Below, piece after piece: positions 15,212 to 23,348 of a DNA stretch of 31,470 nt. The translations under genes were made by a program, and so were the position numbers. This stretch comes from an uncultured Lachnospiraceae bacterium (GTDB lineage Bacteria > Bacillota > Clostridia > Lachnospirales > Lachnospiraceae): positions 1 through 31,470 of the forward strand of contig UQVK01000035.1 of assembly GCA_900544445.1 (NCBI GenBank), written 5' to 3'. Positions within the stretch are counted from its first letter, which is position 1. The number at the start of each line of letters is the position of its first letter. A model generated the notes under the pieces. The model saw nothing but the letters and a program-made list of their open reading frames with translations, ran no database searches and was not told the origin of the DNA.

Positions 15212-15241
15212 ATCTTATCACATCCGATGGACAAAGTCCAT
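15212..15241 (-). promoter_or_regulatory. Promoter and 15-bp palindrome of the deacetylase operon
   Basis: Minus strand: TGGACT (15240-15235), a 17-bp spacer, and TAAGAT (15217-15212) extended by TG. The perfect palindrome ATGGAC-AAA-GTCCAT (15227-15241) covers the -35 hexamer, a classic repressor position. The sequence TGTGATAAGAT recurs exactly in the yigZ promoter. Confidence 0.6.
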
Positions 15242-15268
15242 GGATTTCTCCGGGATTTCAGGGCAATC

Positions 15269-15298
15269 TTGACAGCCCTTCCTGCCTGATGCTACAAT
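15269..15298 (+). promoter_or_regulatory. Strong promoter for the MATE leader
   Basis: A perfect TTGACA (15269-15274), an 18-bp spacer, and TACAAT (15293-15298). The predicted start near 15305 gives a leader of about 278 nt. It is divergent from the deacetylase promoter, with -35 boxes 28 bp apart. Confidence 0.75.
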
Positions 15299-15355
15299 AA
15301 AATCCTAAAACCCGGAACGGGCGTGGATTTTTCTGGAACGGATTCCATTTTTCGC

Positions 15356-15390
15356 CACACAACTGCTTTTATGCAGCTGTGTGTTTTTTT
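15356..15390 (+). terminator. Leader terminator T1
   Basis: CACACAACTGC (15356-15366) pairs with GCAGCTGTGTG (15373-15383) with one mismatch, a 6-nt loop and T7. It stands about 50 nt after the predicted start site and belongs to no upstream gene, since the nearest plus-strand gene upstream ends at 8664. Confidence 0.8.
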
Positions 15391-15467
15391 GTGCAATAAA
15401 CCCGCCAGGCGGCTGTCATGTCCGCATGAACGGCCATTTGACAGGCATCTATTTTGATATACAGGAA

Positions 15468-15577
15468 ATGCCGCTTTCGGCGGCGGAAAAGAGGCCGGCA
15501 CGAGCCTTCCGTTCGTGCCAAAGAATGGCTTCTCCATTCTTTTTTAATTTATGCCGCCTTCGGCGGCGGAAAAGAGG
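15468..15577 (+). repeat. 27-bp direct repeats flanking terminator T2
   Basis: The copies at 15468-15494 and 15551-15577 are identical except for one T/C change. Each begins ATGCCGC, forms a GCCGC/GCGGC hairpin and ends GGAAAAGAGG. The change lies in the hairpin loop. The second copy carries the MATE ribosome binding site; the first, 83 bp upstream, has the same site without a gene. The 56 bp between them are two hairpins, the second a terminator. Confidence 0.85.
15520..15545 (+). terminator. Leader terminator T2
   Basis: AAAGAATGG (15520-15528) and CCATTCTTT (15534-15542) form a perfect 9-bp stem with a 5-nt loop, followed by a T run to 15545, 38 bp before the MATE start codon. Confidence 0.8.
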
Positions 15578-15582
15578 TAGAA

Positions 15583-16929
15583 ATGGAACAGACTTATATG
15601 AAAGAACAGCCGGTATTGAAGCTCATGCTTCGCATGTCACTGCCCATGGTGATTTCCATGATGGTTAATTCGCTTTATAACATTGTGGACAGCTTTTTTG
15701 TGGCGCAGATCAGCGAGGATGCCATGACCGCGCTGTCACTGGTATATCCGGTGCAGAATCTTGTAAATGCGGTCACCATCGGCTTCGGGATCGGCATCAA
15801 TGCGGTAATCGCCTTCCATCTGGGGGCGCAGGATCAAAAAAAGGCGGATGCGGCCGCGGCGCAGGGACTGGTCCTGAACGTGCTGCACGGCCTGATTCTT
15901 ACGGCCGGCTGTATTCTGATCATGCCCGTCTTCCTGCGGCTTTTTACTGCAGATGAAGCAGTGATTTCCCTGGGGCTGACCTACTCCAACATCGTGTTCG
16001 CCTTTTCCGTCATCATCGCATTGGGGCTGGCCTTTGAGAAAATCTTCCAGGCTGTGGGAAAAATGGCGGTCTCCATGGCCGCCATGCTGGCGGGCTGTAT
16101 CTGCAACATCATTCTGGACCCGGTCCTGATCTTCGGGCTCGGACCCTTTCCGGAGATGGGCATCAGCGGCGCGGCCCTGGCGACAGGTCTTGGTCAGGTG
16201 CTGACGCTGGCCGTTTATCTGGTTTATTATTTCCGGGGAGCGCTGCTTCCCGTGCGCATTTCCCTGCGCGGCTTTTCCTTTCAGAAGGATATGTGCTTAA
16301 GGCTGTATGGCATCGGCATTCCTGCCATCCTGAACCTGGCGCTGCCTTCTCTTCTGATTTCCGCGCTGAATTCCATTCTTGCCGGATATTCCCAGGCTTA
16401 TGTGCTGGTGCTCGGCGTTTATTATAAGCTGCAGACCTTCCTTTACCTGCCAGCAAACGGCATCGTACAGGGGATGCGGCCGCTCATCGGATACAATTAC
16501 GGCGCGGGAGAGCACAGGCGCGTCCGTTCCATTTATAACACTACGCTGGCCTCCGCCGCTGTCATCATGCTGGCAGGAACCGTTCTGTGCCAGCTTCTTC
16601 CCGGGCCACTCATGGGGCTGTTTACCAGCAGCCCGACCACCATTGGAATCGGGGCGCAGGCCCTGCGGATCATCAGCATCGGCTTTCTGCCCTCGGCGCT
16701 TTCCGTCGCCTCCTCCGGCGCGCTGGAAGGGCTGGGAAAGGGTGTGCCGTCCCTGATGATTTCCCTGTGCCGCTATCTGATTCTCATCATTCCGGCCGCC
16801 TTTGTCCTCAGTCTGTTGACAGGGGCGACGGGCGTATGGCACGCATTCTGGATTACGGAGCTGGTTACGGCTGTTCTTTCGCTGTTCATTTATCGTTTCA
16901 GCGTGAGACCGGAGGGAGGAAAACGCTGA
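15583..16929 (+). CDS. MATE-family efflux transporter
   Basis: 448 residues with twelve hydrophobic helices in two homologous halves, typical of MATE exporters that expel drugs or metabolites in exchange for Na+ or H+. The opening MLRMSLPMVISMMVNSLYNIVDSFFVAQI and the duplicated half beginning LRLYGIGIPAILNLALPSLLISALN match the DinF/NorM-like clostridial branch. I chose the ATG at 15583, preceded by GAGGT; the open frame continues 43 codons upstream but through the leader repeats. Expression is probably controlled in the leader by two terminators. The substrate is not predictable from sequence. The stop is 10 bp from that of the converging amidase gene. Confidence 0.93.
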   Translation: MEQTYMKEQPVLKLMLRMSLPMVISMMVNSLYNIVDSFFVAQISEDAMTALSLVYPVQNLVNAVTIGFGIGINAVIAFHLGAQDQKKADAAAAQGLVLNVLHGLILTAGCILIMPVFLRLFTADEAVISLGLTYSNIVFAFSVIIALGLAFEKIFQAVGKMAVSMAAMLAGCICNIILDPVLIFGLGPFPEMGISGAALATGLGQVLTLAVYLVYYFRGALLPVRISLRGFSFQKDMCLRLYGIGIPAILNLALPSLLISALNSILAGYSQAYVLVLGVYYKLQTFLYLPANGIVQGMRPLIGYNYGAGEHRRVRSIYNTTLASAAVIMLAGTVLCQLLPGPLMGLFTSSPTTIGIGAQALRIISIGFLPSALSVASSGALEGLGKGVPSLMISLCRYLILIIPAAFVLSLLTGATGVWHAFWITELVTAVLSLFIYRFSVRPEGGKR

Positions 16930-16939
16930 TAGGCGCCGC

Positions 16940-17821
16940 TCATTCCCGGTAGTCCCCGCGGACAAATGGCGGACGAATGTCCGTCTCCGTCAGGAGGCCG
17001 TATTTCTTCGGATGCCGGTAGGCATTGCCAAGGGCTTCCGCCTCCCGGTAACGGCGAAGCTGCTTCAGGTCGAGTTCCGCCATATAAATCCCTTCCGCGC
17101 CTCCGGCCTGCAGGATACAGGTATCCCGCGAGCCTTCCAGCTCCGGCAGGTAAGCCACGCCGTCGAATACGCTGGAGCCGCCGTTGCAGTCAGGAACGCC
17201 TTCCGGATAATTGCAGGTGGCAATGGCCAGCATATTTTCAAAGGCTCGGGCGCGAAGCTGAGAAAGCCGATTGATTTCCATGGGACAGGCGTTGGGAACG
17301 AGGATCAGCTCCGCCCCCTGGAGCATCAGGATCCGCGCGCTTTCCGGGAACTCCCGGTCAAAGCAGATCATGGCTCCCACCTGAACCTCCCCGCAGGCGG
17401 TATCCAGCGCGACGGTAGAAAAACCTTCTCCCGGCGTCAGATTCCGCTCCACATCAAAATCGCAGGTGTGTACCTTGGCATAGGTCAGCTTCCGGTTTCC
17501 GAACCGGTCGAACAGGACGAACGTATTGCGGGGATTGTCTCCGAACTTTTCCAGCAGCGTAATCCCCACCGCCATGTTCAACTCTGCCGCCGCTTTCCCG
17601 AAGGCGTTGACAAATTCGCTGTAGGCGGGAATCGCTTCCGCCTTCCATTCCTCCACAGGCCTGTCGTAGATCCGATAGCCGATACTGAACATTTCCGGGA
17701 AAAGAGCGATGTCCGCTCCCATCTCTTTTGCCTTCCGGCAGCAGTCCAGTCCCTTTTTCTGATTTTCCTCCAGTGTGCCGCAGGGCGCAATCTGAAGCAA
17801 AGCAATTTTCAGCAGTTTCAT
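16940..17821 (-). CDS. Nitrilase-superfamily carbon-nitrogen hydrolase
   Basis: 293 residues with the full catalytic triad of the superfamily: E43 (LFPEMF), K116 (YAKVHTC) and C153 (MICFDREFPE). These cytoplasmic enzymes hydrolyse amides, carbamoyl amines or nitriles. The closest groups by feel are N-carbamoylputrescine amidase or omega-amidase-like enzymes, but the substrate cannot be set here. The ATG has GGAG 4 nt upstream. It is 32 bp downstream of a lipoprotein gene on the same strand, probably the last gene of that unit. Confidence 0.88.
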   Translation of the reverse strand: MKLLKIALLQIAPCGTLEENQKKGLDCCRKAKEMGADIALFPEMFSIGYRIYDRPVEEWKAEAIPAYSEFVNAFGKAAAELNMAVGITLLEKFGDNPRNTFVLFDRFGNRKLTYAKVHTCDFDVERNLTPGEGFSTVALDTACGEVQVGAMICFDREFPESARILMLQGAELILVPNACPMEINRLSQLRARAFENMLAIATCNYPEGVPDCNGGSSVFDGVAYLPELEGSRDTCILQAGGAEGIYMAELDLKQLRRYREAEALGNAYRHPKKYGLLTETDIRPPFVRGDYRE

Positions 17822-17853
17822 TTTTCTCCATTCCGAAGCGCTGCATTGGAAAA

Positions 17854-18690
17854 TCAGTTGATTTCCACAATGGCAAATCCGCTGTCCCTTCCGCCATCCT
17901 TCTGAAAGATGATATTGGGCGTTCCCTCGCCGGACCCCAGCGCATATCTTCCGTCTTCCAGCTCCGTTACCTCGTAAAGATTCGTGGAAAGCACCGCTTC
18001 CACCCGCTCCTCCGAAAAAATTTCATACTCAGGAAAAGCCAGAAATTCTTCCGCATTCTCAGCGATCAGATCCCCGTCGTCCAGTCTCACATAGAGAGGA
18101 AAAACCGCCAGATTGGCAAGAGAATCCATACTTTTATAACGGCAGGCAAACAGGATATCCGCCGCAAAGGCCAGCGCCCCCTGATCAGCGGCAGGCTGTG
18201 TCAGACCATCCTGCACGCTGGAAGCCATACCGTCCTCACTCTTCACCAGAACGGACATTCCCAGAAGGAGACCGTCCGCAAGATCCATCTCCACGCCGCT
18301 TTCCGGATAGGAAAAGCTGTACATGATCCCGTCCTTCGTATCGATGACCAGACTGTTCATGGCGGCGTCCACCACGATCCCCTCAAAGGAGCCCGTAGCA
18401 TCCGTAATCAGTTCTCCTGCAGGAGCATCTTCGGCATCCTCCGTCCCGGTCTGGGTTCCGCTTTCCGTTTCCGTCAGGGTTTCCTGCGCGGACTCCTGCT
18501 CCGTCTGCGGCTCTGCCATCGAATCCACCGTGCTTTCCGTCTCCCGGGCATCAGCCGTGCTTTCCTGCGTCTGTGTCTCTGATATGCCGCAGGCGGCAAG
18601 ACCCAGAGCGGCAGTCAGGAACATACAGAGGGAAACCGCCAGACCTGCGGCTCTTTTCATTCGTTTCTTTCCAGTTCTGTTTCCTTCCAT
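17854..18690 (-). CDS. Putative lipoprotein of unknown function
   Basis: 278 residues. A basic N-terminus, a hydrophobic stretch (about 15-32) and the lipobox LAAC (C34) mark a lipid-anchored exported protein. Residues 36-85 are a Ser/Thr/Glu/Gln-rich linker typical of wall-spanning tethers. The folded part (about 90-278) begins TGSFEGIVVDAAMNSLVIDTKDG, possibly a small beta-barrel; I do not recognise it. The start at 18690 follows AAGGGAAG; another ATG at residue 11 (MKRAAG) with GGAAAG is also possible. It lies 27 bp after exodeoxyribonuclease III on the same strand. Confidence 0.8.
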   Translation of the reverse strand: MEGNRTGKKRMKRAAGLAVSLCMFLTAALGLAACGISETQTQESTADARETESTVDSMAEPQTEQESAQETLTETESGTQTGTEDAEDAPAGELITDATGSFEGIVVDAAMNSLVIDTKDGIMYSFSYPESGVEMDLADGLLLGMSVLVKSEDGMASSVQDGLTQPAADQGALAFAADILFACRYKSMDSLANLAVFPLYVRLDDGDLIAENAEEFLAFPEYEIFSEERVEAVLSTNLYEVTELEDGRYALGSGEGTPNIIFQKDGGRDSGFAIVEIN

Positions 18691-18717
18691 GCTTCTTCCC
18701 TTTCCACCATCCAAATC

Positions 18718-19473
18718 TTAATCCTTCAGAATCAACCCCACAGGACAATGATCCGAACCGTACACATCCTTATAGATCAGCGCGTCCTCCAGCCGGTCCT
18801 TCAGCTCAGGCGATACCAGAAAATAGTCGATGCGCCATCCCGCGTTTTTCTCCCTGGCATGGAAGCGGTAGGACCACCAGGAATAGGCTCCCTCAAGATC
18901 GGGGTAAAAATACCGGAAGGTATCGATAAAGCCGTTGTCCAGAAGCTGAGAAAATTTTGCCCGCTCTTCATCGGTAAATCCGGCGTTTTTGCGGTTGGTC
19001 TTCGGATTCTTCAGGTCGATCTCCCGGTGCGCCACATTCAGGTCCCCGCAGAAAATGACCGGCTTTTTCTTTTCCAGCCCTTTTAACCAGGAAAGAAATT
19101 CATCCTCCCACGCCATCCGGTAATCCAGTCTGGCAAGCCCGTCCTGGGAATTGGGCGTATAGACCGTGATCAGATAAAAATCCTCAAATTCCAGCGTGAT
19201 CACGCGTCCTTCCTTATCATGCTCCTCGCGGTCAATGCCATAGGAAACGCTGAGGGGCTCCTTTTTGGAGAACACTGCGGTTCCGGAATAACCCTTTTTC
19301 TCCGCGTAGTTCCAGTATTGATGGTAGCCCGGCAGATCAAGGGAAATCTGGCCCTCCTGCAGCTTGCTTTCCTGAATGCAGAAAATATCCGCGTCCGCTT
19401 CCCGGAAAAATTCCGGAAAGCCCTTTCCCATACAGGCGCGAAGCCCGTTTACATTCCATGATATCAGCTTCAT
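18718..19473 (-). CDS. xth: Exodeoxyribonuclease III
   Basis: 251 residues, full length for the ExoA/Xth family of AP endonuclease/3'-5' exonucleases in base excision repair. Motifs in order: SWNVNGLRA (5-13), the metal-binding E35 in IQESK, YTPNSQ, GDLNVAH (D/N catalytic) and the C-terminal GSDHCP (D/H catalytic). The ATG is preceded by AAGGAGG. It lies 44 bp downstream of yigZ, with no terminator seen between them. Confidence 0.96.
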   Translation of the reverse strand: MKLISWNVNGLRACMGKGFPEFFREADADIFCIQESKLQEGQISLDLPGYHQYWNYAEKKGYSGTAVFSKKEPLSVSYGIDREEHDKEGRVITLEFEDFYLITVYTPNSQDGLARLDYRMAWEDEFLSWLKGLEKKKPVIFCGDLNVAHREIDLKNPKTNRKNAGFTDEERAKFSQLLDNGFIDTFRYFYPDLEGAYSWWSYRFHAREKNAGWRIDYFLVSPELKDRLEDALIYKDVYGSDHCPVGLILKD

Positions 19474-19517
19474 TGGTTCCTCCTTCGTTTCAGCTTTCTA
19501 CCAATATAGTCTTCCCT

Positions 19518-20165
19518 TCAGTCTCTGTCAACATAATAGCCATGAGAAAGAATTTCAATTTCCGCCCGTGCATCCGTCGCTTCCGTGATGCTCCGGCAGA
19601 TCCGCTCTTCGTCTTCTGCAGGGGCTGCCAGCACAAACCGGACGTTTACACCGTATTCGGCGCTCTCCTGAGCAGCTCCTTCCCCTGCTGCCAGATGCTG
19701 AATTCTGCCCACATCCGGGTAATTCACCGTCACCTGAAGCCGTGTTCCATAGCGCATGGTGACCACTCCGGAATGCTTCAGGCCCTCCTTGACCGCAGCC
19801 CCATACGCCCGTACCAGGCCTCCTGTTCCCAGAAGGGTTCCGCCAAAATAACGGGTCACCACCACAGCCGTGTTGCAGATTCCTTCCTTTAAAAGTACCT
19901 CAAGCATCGGACGTCCGGCCGTGCCGGAGGGCTCCCCGTCGTCGCTGCAGCGGGTAATTTCCCCCCTTCGCCCGATCACAAACGCGGAGCAGTTATGGGT
20001 GGCGTCCCAGTATTTCTTCTTCATTTCCTCAATAAAGGCGGAAGCTTCCTCTTCCGTTTCCACAGGCCTCACCGTAGCGAGGAACCTGGATTTTTTTTCC
20101 ACAATTTCACCGCAGCCGCCCTCAAGCACACACCTGAAAGGCGGGAAGTTCTCTTTTTTTTCCAT
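19518..20165 (-). CDS. yigZ: YigZ/IMPACT-family protein
   Basis: 215 residues from the ATG at 20165, which has AAGGAG at 7 nt; the frame stays open 16 codons further upstream. The N-terminal UPF0029/IMPACT domain (about 10-125) has the usual KKSRFLATVRPV, DATHNCSAFVIG, DDGEPSGTAGRPML and VVVTRYFGGTLLGTGGLVRAY blocks; the C-terminal ferredoxin-fold domain follows. The family is broadly conserved and linked to translation, but its bacterial activity is not settled. Confidence 0.93.
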   Translation of the reverse strand: MEKKENFPPFRCVLEGGCGEIVEKKSRFLATVRPVETEEEASAFIEEMKKKYWDATHNCSAFVIGRRGEITRCSDDGEPSGTAGRPMLEVLLKEGICNTAVVVTRYFGGTLLGTGGLVRAYGAAVKEGLKHSGVVTMRYGTRLQVTVNYPDVGRIQHLAAGEGAAQESAEYGVNVRFVLAAPAEDEERICRSITEATDARAEIEILSHGYYVDRD

Positions 20166-20193
20166 ATGATTTCTCCTTTTTTCCAGCAGCTTA

Positions 20194-20202
20194 ATCTTAT
20201 CA
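20194..20202 (-). promoter_or_regulatory. Extended -10 promoter of yigZ
   Basis: Minus-strand TGATAAGAT, an extended -10 without a clear -35; the start is predicted near 20187. The longer TGTGATAAGAT is identical in the deacetylase promoter. Confidence 0.45.
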
Positions 20203-20280
20203 CAGGCAGGCATAAAACGGAATTGAATTGTGAAGAATTCTTAATAATTCTCTAAAATCCTTTATTTACCGGGGCATCTT

Positions 20281-20289
20281 TGCTATAAT
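20281..20289 (+). promoter_or_regulatory. Extended -10 promoter of the penicillin-binding protein
   Basis: TGCTATAAT: a perfect TATAAT (20284-20289) with the TG extension compensating for a poor -35. The start is predicted near 20296, giving a leader of about 46 nt. Confidence 0.6.
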
Positions 20290-20341
20290 TAGTCAGGTAA
20301 TGCCCTTTTGGGTAAGCTTTCAGCTTAAAGGAGGCAAATTC

Positions 20342-23164
20342 ATGAACTATGGCAAAAGAGGTGCCGCCAGGAAAAAAAAGGCACTGCGTTCCAAGTCAAA
20401 AAAATGGGGCAACCGGTTTGCTCTTAGCTTTTTTAAAGTGTTTCTGTTCTGTGTTCTCGCCGTCGGCGTGATCGGCGTCTGCGGCGGACTGGGCTTTGTG
20501 AAGGGGATCCTTTCTTCGGTTCCGGACATGTCCAACATCGATGTGTCCCCTTCCGGATTTTCCACCTTCATCTATGACGCAGAAGGGAATCAGATCGCCA
20601 AACTGGATGCGGAAGGCTCCAACCGGGTTCCGGTGAGCATGGAGGATATTCCCGCGGATCTGGCCCACGCTTTTGTCGCCATCGAGGACGAACGTTTTTA
20701 TGAACATAACGGAATCGACTTAAGAGGTATCCTTCGCGCAGCCTACGTCGGCCTGACAAGCGGGAACTTTTCCGAGGGCGCCAGCACCATCACCCAGCAG
20801 CTCATCAAGAATAACGTGCTGACCACGTGGACAAGCGAAAGCGAGCGAAGCTTCGCCTACAAACTGAAACGAAAAATCCAGGAACAGTACCTGGCCATCA
20901 TGCTGGAACAGGAGATGAGCAAGGACGATATCCTGGAAAATTATATGAATACCATCAATCTGGGCCAGAACACGCTGGGCGTTCAGGCCGCTTCCCGACG
21001 TTATTTCGGGAAAAATGTATGGGATCTGAATCTTTCCGAATGCGCCGTCATCGCCGCCATCACCCAGAATCCTTCCCGTTATAATCCGATTTCCCATCCG
21101 GATAACAATGCGGAACGCCGGCAGGATGTGCTCGACAAAATGCTGGAGCAGGGCTATATCACACAGAGCGAGTACGACGAAGCTCTGGCTGACGATGTAT
21201 ACTCCCGTATCCAGACCGTCAATGAGGAAACCGGAGAGACTCAGGTCAACTCCTATTTCGTGGACGCCGTGACTGAGGACGTCATGGAAGACCTGCAGGA
21301 AGCGGGCTATTCGGAAACTCAGGCCTATTCCCTGCTCTATGCGGGCGGCCTGAAGATCTATACCACGCAGGATCCCACGATTCAGGCGATTGCGGACGAA
21401 GTCTGCTCCAATGAGGAGAACTATCCGGACGGAACCACCTGGTATCTGGACTACCAGCTCACCATTGAGCGTGAGGACGGCGAGACAGAAAATTTCAGTA
21501 AGGAAATGCTGGAGACCTGGATGGAGGAAAACGGAAATACCAGCCAGTATCCTCTGCTCTTCTCCTCTCAGGATGAAGCGAACGCAACGATTGAGGAATA
21601 CAAGGCCTATCTTCTTCAGGACGGCGGAGAGGTGATCGCAGAAAGCATATCCATGACGCCCCAGCCTCAGATTTCCATGACCATCGAGGATCAGTCCACG
21701 GGTTATGTGGTCGCCATCGTGGGCGGACGCGGCGCCAAGGAGGCAAACCGTACGCTGAACCGCGCCACCTCTTCACCGAGACAGCCCGGTTCCACGTTCA
21801 AGATCGTCTCCACCTATGCTCCCGCTCTGGACAGCGCAGGGCTGACGCTGGCGGACGTCTTCGTGGATGCCCCCTTCAATTATGACAGCGGACGGCCGGT
21901 TTCCAACTGGTACTCTTCCGGCTACAGAGGCATCTGCTCCCTGCGGGAAGGTATCGCTGATTCCCTGAACATCATAGCGGTTAAAACGCTGACCTTTATC
22001 GGGCCGCGGACCGGCTATGATTACCTGCTGAACTTCGGCTTTACCACGCTGACGGACGGAGAAGAAATCAACGGACAGGTTTATTCGGATGTGGCACAGC
22101 CTCTGGCTCTCGGCGGAATCACCCACGGCGTAACCAATCTGGAACTGAATGCAGCGTATGCCACAATTGCCAATGGCGGAACCTATATCGAGCCCACCCT
22201 GTATACCAAGGTTGTGGACCATGACGGCAACGTGATTCTTGACAACACCCAGCCCACATCCCGTCAGGTCATCAAGGAAAGCACCGCTTTCCTGTTGACG
22301 GACGCCATGGTGGACGTGGTCACCACCGGTACGGGTACTGCCGTCAACTTCGGCGGCATGTCCATCGCGGGCAAAACCGGAACCACTTCTGATTACAACG
22401 ATGTCTGGTTTGCCGGCTATACCCCCTACTATACCTGTACCACCTGGGCAGGCTATGACAACAACGCCAAACTCGCAAGCGGAAACGGGGAGCGAAATCT
22501 GGCCAAAACACTCTGGCGGGCGGTCATGAGCCAGATTCATGAAAATCTGGAAAACAAGGCCTTTGAGGTTCCCGGCGACATCGTCACCGCCACCGTATGC
22601 GCGCAGTCCGGCAAGCTTCCCATTGACGGACTCTGTACGGATCTGAAAACTGAGTATTTCGCACAGGGCACAGTTCCTACAGCGACCTGTGACGTACACT
22701 ATCAGGGCTTTGTATGTGAATATTCCGGCCTGAAGGCCACGGATCAGTGCCCGTTCAAGGTTGCAGGAACTCTGGAACTGACGCCTTCGAACGATGCGAC
22801 GCTCTCCGGAAATGTGACTCAGGCAGCCAATGAATGCCCGCATAACGCGGAATTCTTTGCGGATTCGGCCGCAGCTGCCGCCGTTATTGAACAGCAGCAG
22901 CAGGAAATTAACGCACGCAATCTGCTGAACAACTACGATGCGCAGATGGCAACCTACCAGGCCGCGCTTCAGAATGCGCAGACCGCTCTTGCCACCGCGC
23001 AGCAGCAGGCGGCGGCAGCGACGGATGACGCGTCAAAGGCGACTGCCGAAGCTGCCGTTACCCAGGCGCAGCAGGAAATCGACAGCCTGACCCAGCAGAT
23101 TACCGCACTTCAGAACGCCTATGCGGCGCAGCAGGCCCAGCAGGCGGCGGAAGGGACGCAGTAG
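20342..23164 (+). CDS. Class A penicillin-binding protein (transglycosylase/transpeptidase)
   Basis: 940 residues from the ATG at 20342, with AAAGGAGG upstream; 14 earlier open codons lack a site. A basic cytoplasmic tail and one membrane anchor (about 27-54) are followed by the GT51 transglycosylase domain (catalytic E115 in EDERFYEH; the STITQQLIKN block) and a transpeptidase domain with S484-TFK, S541-L-N and K678-TGT. It polymerises and cross-links peptidoglycan outside the membrane. After about 850 comes a 90-residue Ala/Gln-rich tail with heptad-like spacing, likely a coiled coil, unusual in composition compared with the rest. Four cysteines near 750-835 could pair in the extracellular C-terminal region. 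It is monocistronic. Confidence 0.96.
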   Translation: MNYGKRGAARKKKALRSKSKKWGNRFALSFFKVFLFCVLAVGVIGVCGGLGFVKGILSSVPDMSNIDVSPSGFSTFIYDAEGNQIAKLDAEGSNRVPVSMEDIPADLAHAFVAIEDERFYEHNGIDLRGILRAAYVGLTSGNFSEGASTITQQLIKNNVLTTWTSESERSFAYKLKRKIQEQYLAIMLEQEMSKDDILENYMNTINLGQNTLGVQAASRRYFGKNVWDLNLSECAVIAAITQNPSRYNPISHPDNNAERRQDVLDKMLEQGYITQSEYDEALADDVYSRIQTVNEETGETQVNSYFVDAVTEDVMEDLQEAGYSETQAYSLLYAGGLKIYTTQDPTIQAIADEVCSNEENYPDGTTWYLDYQLTIEREDGETENFSKEMLETWMEENGNTSQYPLLFSSQDEANATIEEYKAYLLQDGGEVIAESISMTPQPQISMTIEDQSTGYVVAIVGGRGAKEANRTLNRATSSPRQPGSTFKIVSTYAPALDSAGLTLADVFVDAPFNYDSGRPVSNWYSSGYRGICSLREGIADSLNIIAVKTLTFIGPRTGYDYLLNFGFTTLTDGEEINGQVYSDVAQPLALGGITHGVTNLELNAAYATIANGGTYIEPTLYTKVVDHDGNVILDNTQPTSRQVIKESTAFLLTDAMVDVVTTGTGTAVNFGGMSIAGKTGTTSDYNDVWFAGYTPYYTCTTWAGYDNNAKLASGNGERNLAKTLWRAVMSQIHENLENKAFEVPGDIVTATVCAQSGKLPIDGLCTDLKTEYFAQGTVPTATCDVHYQGFVCEYSGLKATDQCPFKVAGTLELTPSNDATLSGNVTQAANECPHNAEFFADSAAAAAVIEQQQQEINARNLLNNYDAQMATYQAALQNAQTALATAQQQAAAATDDASKATAEAAVTQAQQEIDSLTQQITALQNAYAAQQAQQAAEGTQ

Positions 23165-23225
23165 TCATGTTCGGTCATTGAGCGTCCTGATAAATAAAGC
23201 GCGCCCGCCGGGCGCACTCGAGAGA

Positions 23226-23262
23226 AGAAGTCCGAAGGCCTCTATTTCGCCTTCGGACTTCT
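23226..23262 (+). terminator. Terminator between converging genes
   Basis: Perfect 14-bp arms (23226-23239 and 23249-23262, AGAAGTCCGAAGGC and its complement) with a 9-nt loop, then GTTCTTT. A smaller GCGCCC/GGGCGC dyad lies at 23201-23215. It probably serves the penicillin-binding protein gene and, in reverse, the pgmB operon, although the T tracts are weak on both sides. Confidence 0.7.
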
Positions 23263-23348
23263 GTTCTTTCCATTTTGTGGGATTCATCCGTACCTTCCTT
23301 TCGGAATTCCTCCGCCAGACCTTTCCGGCAGAATCCTGTCGCCCATCT

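Larger units (their letters stand above)
15305..15582 (+). promoter_or_regulatory. Long structured leader of the MATE gene, unidentified
   Basis: The first 50 nt contain CCCG/CGGG and TGGAA/TTCCA hairpins within a possible GGCG/CGCC closing stem, then terminator T1 at 15356-15390. Next come CCGCC-A-GGCGG, an outer CTGTCA/TGACAG pairing around 15413-15445, repeat 1, the GGCACGA/TCGTGCC hairpin (15497-15519), terminator T2 (15520-15545), repeat 2 and the ribosome binding site. GTGG near 15323 could pair with CCAC at 15355-15358 and disrupt T1. I could not match it to a known riboswitch class. An open frame crosses the leader into the MATE gene, so ribosome-dependent attenuation is also possible. 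Confidence 0.5.

Noticed and set aside
15381..15668. Open frame across the MATE leader as a real small protein.
   Set aside because: Its content is dictated by the leader hairpins and repeats, it runs past the MATE start in another frame, and no good ribosome binding site precedes it. A shorter leader peptide is still possible.
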